Source: Amoebidium appalachense
Taxonomy: Eukaryota > Ichthyosporea
DNA length: 64,000 bases
NCBI GenBank assembly: GCA_963693365.1
Contig: CAVNZM010000006.1
Coordinates: 6,944,001-7,008,000, forward strand
Direction: 5' to 3'
The notes under the pieces were generated by a model. That model searched no databases, was not told where the DNA came from, and saw only the letters and a program-made list of their open reading frames with translations. Of the stretch, positions 62,282-64,000 are shown in pieces. Made by a program: the position numbers and the translations under genes. Position 1 is the first letter of the stretch, and every line of letters starts with the position of its first letter.

Positions 62282-62515
62282 GTCAGTGACCTGGTCGTAC
62301 CTGGACTTGAGGTAGCTCTGAATGCTCGCCCTTCTTGACCCTGACTGGTGGTAAAACCAGTCAACCACCATCTTGCCGCCGTAGGGGTGGCCGTCCTCCT
62401 CGGACACACGCCACTCGGGGCCGCACTTCACCCCCTCCACCGTGACCGGCTCCATCAGTTGTGCAAGCACAACCCTGAGCTCGTCAACCGGAATGCCCAT
62501 AAGCTGCAGGGAGGA
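62100..62515 (-). CDS. Partial gene, unknown family, poly-C run inside
   Basis: In the minus direction an acceptor (CTCCCTGCAG near 62507) opens a frame reading GIPVDELRVVLAQLMEPVTV, EWRVSEEDGHPYGGKMVVDW and SIQSYLKSRYDQVTDV. A C run of about 32 follows, then IAFVHCIFENHYFTNP to LKDSSKAYLNMVGWTP and a stop. The two halves share a frame only if the run has a different length modulo three. The run may encode prolines, or lie in an intron. I do not recognise the family. A GTATGT donor just past the stop suggests the exon may continue in another frame. Confidence 0.4.
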
Positions 62516-62529
62516 ATGTCGACTAAGTC

Positions 62530-64000
62530 CACAGAATACGAGACAATGTTGGTTGCAACGAAAACAACTTGGAAAGTCAATTGCGGGAAGTAATAGAGGC
62601 TAACCATGACACCCAACCAAATTACCTAATAGAAACCATTATTAGGATGGGGGAAAGGGGGGGGCTCCCAGACAGCAGCAGGACTTTCTATTCCACTGAC
62701 CCTAACCACACACGTCGCCAACACAGGACTCATTCCGACGTCGAAGACGCCAGGCCACCAGTAGAAAACTCGTCAAAAAATAACACCACACAACTCCCAT
62801 ACAACAACAACAACCCAAGAGACGGCCTATCCCCTAATAAAACCTTCATACCTGCAACACCGTCACCGACGTCCCCCACGACGGGGCTGTTTACACCACG
62901 CGTATGTGTGCCCCCGCTTGTCTTACTGCTCATGTTGTATCCTACTGTTGCTAGCGGTAGCTGTGTGTGCGCGTACATTTCTTCTACCTCTAACCGTCAA
63001 AAAAGTTCTAAGTCAAAACCACTCATAACCGCTAGTCGTAAAAAAAGCTAGGGGTGATAGCAACAACCCAGAAAAACTAACAGTGCGTGTGCGAATGCCC
63101 GCGACCCTGCGTGACACTTCACAGACATAGACACGCGGCCCACTGGCCAGACAAATACCACAGTGACTTTCAGCCAATCATAACACTCCCGCCCCCACGG
63201 GCTACACACACTCCACAGCATTGGCTACCGCCACCTCAGACACCCCTACAGCACTACAACACGTACACACCTTTACTCACAATACATATAAGCATACACA
63301 CACGCGAGCAGGCAACATGGGTCTCGCCAAGCACACAGCAAGAAGCAATACAACATATAACATAAAGAGTACGCAGAGGCATGGAGTATGCATGCGCGCA
63401 CCAAACTATCAGCCGCCGCTGCATCAGATTCTCCCCATACCTCTGAACGATGATCTCTCCATACTCCACATAGACCCCGGAATCACAATGCAAGAAAACC
63501 CCCGAAATTCAACACCAAAACACAAAATATAGAAGCAGACTAATACGAATCAGCTCAGCACATGACACTCGGGCTATTAGCTTGAAGAGAAAGAAGGAAG
63601 AAACCGCTATTAATTAAATACCTATTTTCAAAATATAATGCCAAAAATATTTAAGTACTAGTCTCTCCAACCATGATAAAGGCTTATTAAGAACATATGA
63701 TTGTTCAACTTCGTCTATTTATGCTGATAGCGGCCGCCGCTATTAATAGCTCATCCAATGAGTATCGCGGCATGGGCAAAAAAAAGTTACCAGTGCACGT
63801 GATAACTTGAAGAAAAAATCTGATATATGAAACAAACTTTAGTACTTCATAACGCAAGAAAATATATATATATTTATTATCTTTTTAATTAAATTTAATA
63901 ACGAGCAACTTGGTGAATTCAACTATATGAAAACTTTCAAGCAATCGCAAAAGCGAACCTATATCTGGCCCGGCCGCCCAGGCCACATGGCCCACATGGC
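62530..64000. other. Right edge, no gene recognised
   Basis: A plus-strand frame to 63051 has a hydrophobic stretch (PPLVLLLMLYPTVASGS) but no known relatives and no ATG near its start. CCAATCA occurs near 63174. The last 450 bases are AT-rich with a GCGGCCGCCGC patch near 63731. Nothing was called. Confidence 0.4.

Noticed and set aside
63318-63532. Plus-strand frame MGLAKHTARSN, faintly like a histone H3 start
   Set aside because: The resemblance ends after a few residues and the rest is low in complexity.

Overview
This is nuclear DNA from a eukaryote with intron-rich genes, most likely a unicellular relative of animals (holozoan protist such as a choanoflagellate, filasterean or ichthyosporean). 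The grounds are a cytoplasmic SH2 + tyrosine-kinase gene, a 193-residue RhoA-type GTPase ending in a CAAX box, a CLUH-type protein and RAD17, all with many short exons. The species cannot be named from the sequence. Introns are packed with long G/C homopolymers, CA/GT arrays and minisatellites, and many open frames inside them are not genes.

Layout of the gene-rich left half (1-40 kb). A minus-strand gene for a secreted or type I membrane protein of unknown family (about 1.69-6.44 kb) lies head-to-head with a plus-strand SulP anion transporter (7.46-11.02 kb). A long minus-strand CLUH gene (12.15-23.85 kb) follows, with a probable DNA transposon in one intron. A plus-strand Rho GTPase (5' exon near 26.2 kb, coding 27.31-28.42 kb) comes next. 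Minus-strand RAD17 (30.52-35.29 kb) is head-to-head with a plus-strand lipocalin-like gene (35.95-37.13 kb). That gene converges on the minus-strand SH2 kinase (37.14-39.74 kb) with two bases between the stop codons.

The right part (43-64 kb) is retroelement territory: a probable 5'-truncated non-LTR fragment (about 43.3-44.3 kb), a two-ORF LINE with APE endonuclease and reverse transcriptase (about 45.46-50.0 kb), a 370-bp MITE (51.25-51.62 kb), and a full-length Ty3/gypsy chromovirus (53.61-61.94 kb) with 714-bp LTRs and an ACTTG target duplication. Fragments of at least one host gene lie on the minus strand on either side of the chromovirus.

The most general signal is in the introns of the left-half genes. 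The 3' splice site is preceded by a near-constant GCTGAC-type branch-point motif only about 10-16 nt from the AG, without a pyrimidine tract, while long G-runs on the sense strand lie further upstream. That pattern guided the exon calls. No CRISPR array, rRNA, convincing tRNA or bacterial-type operon was seen.
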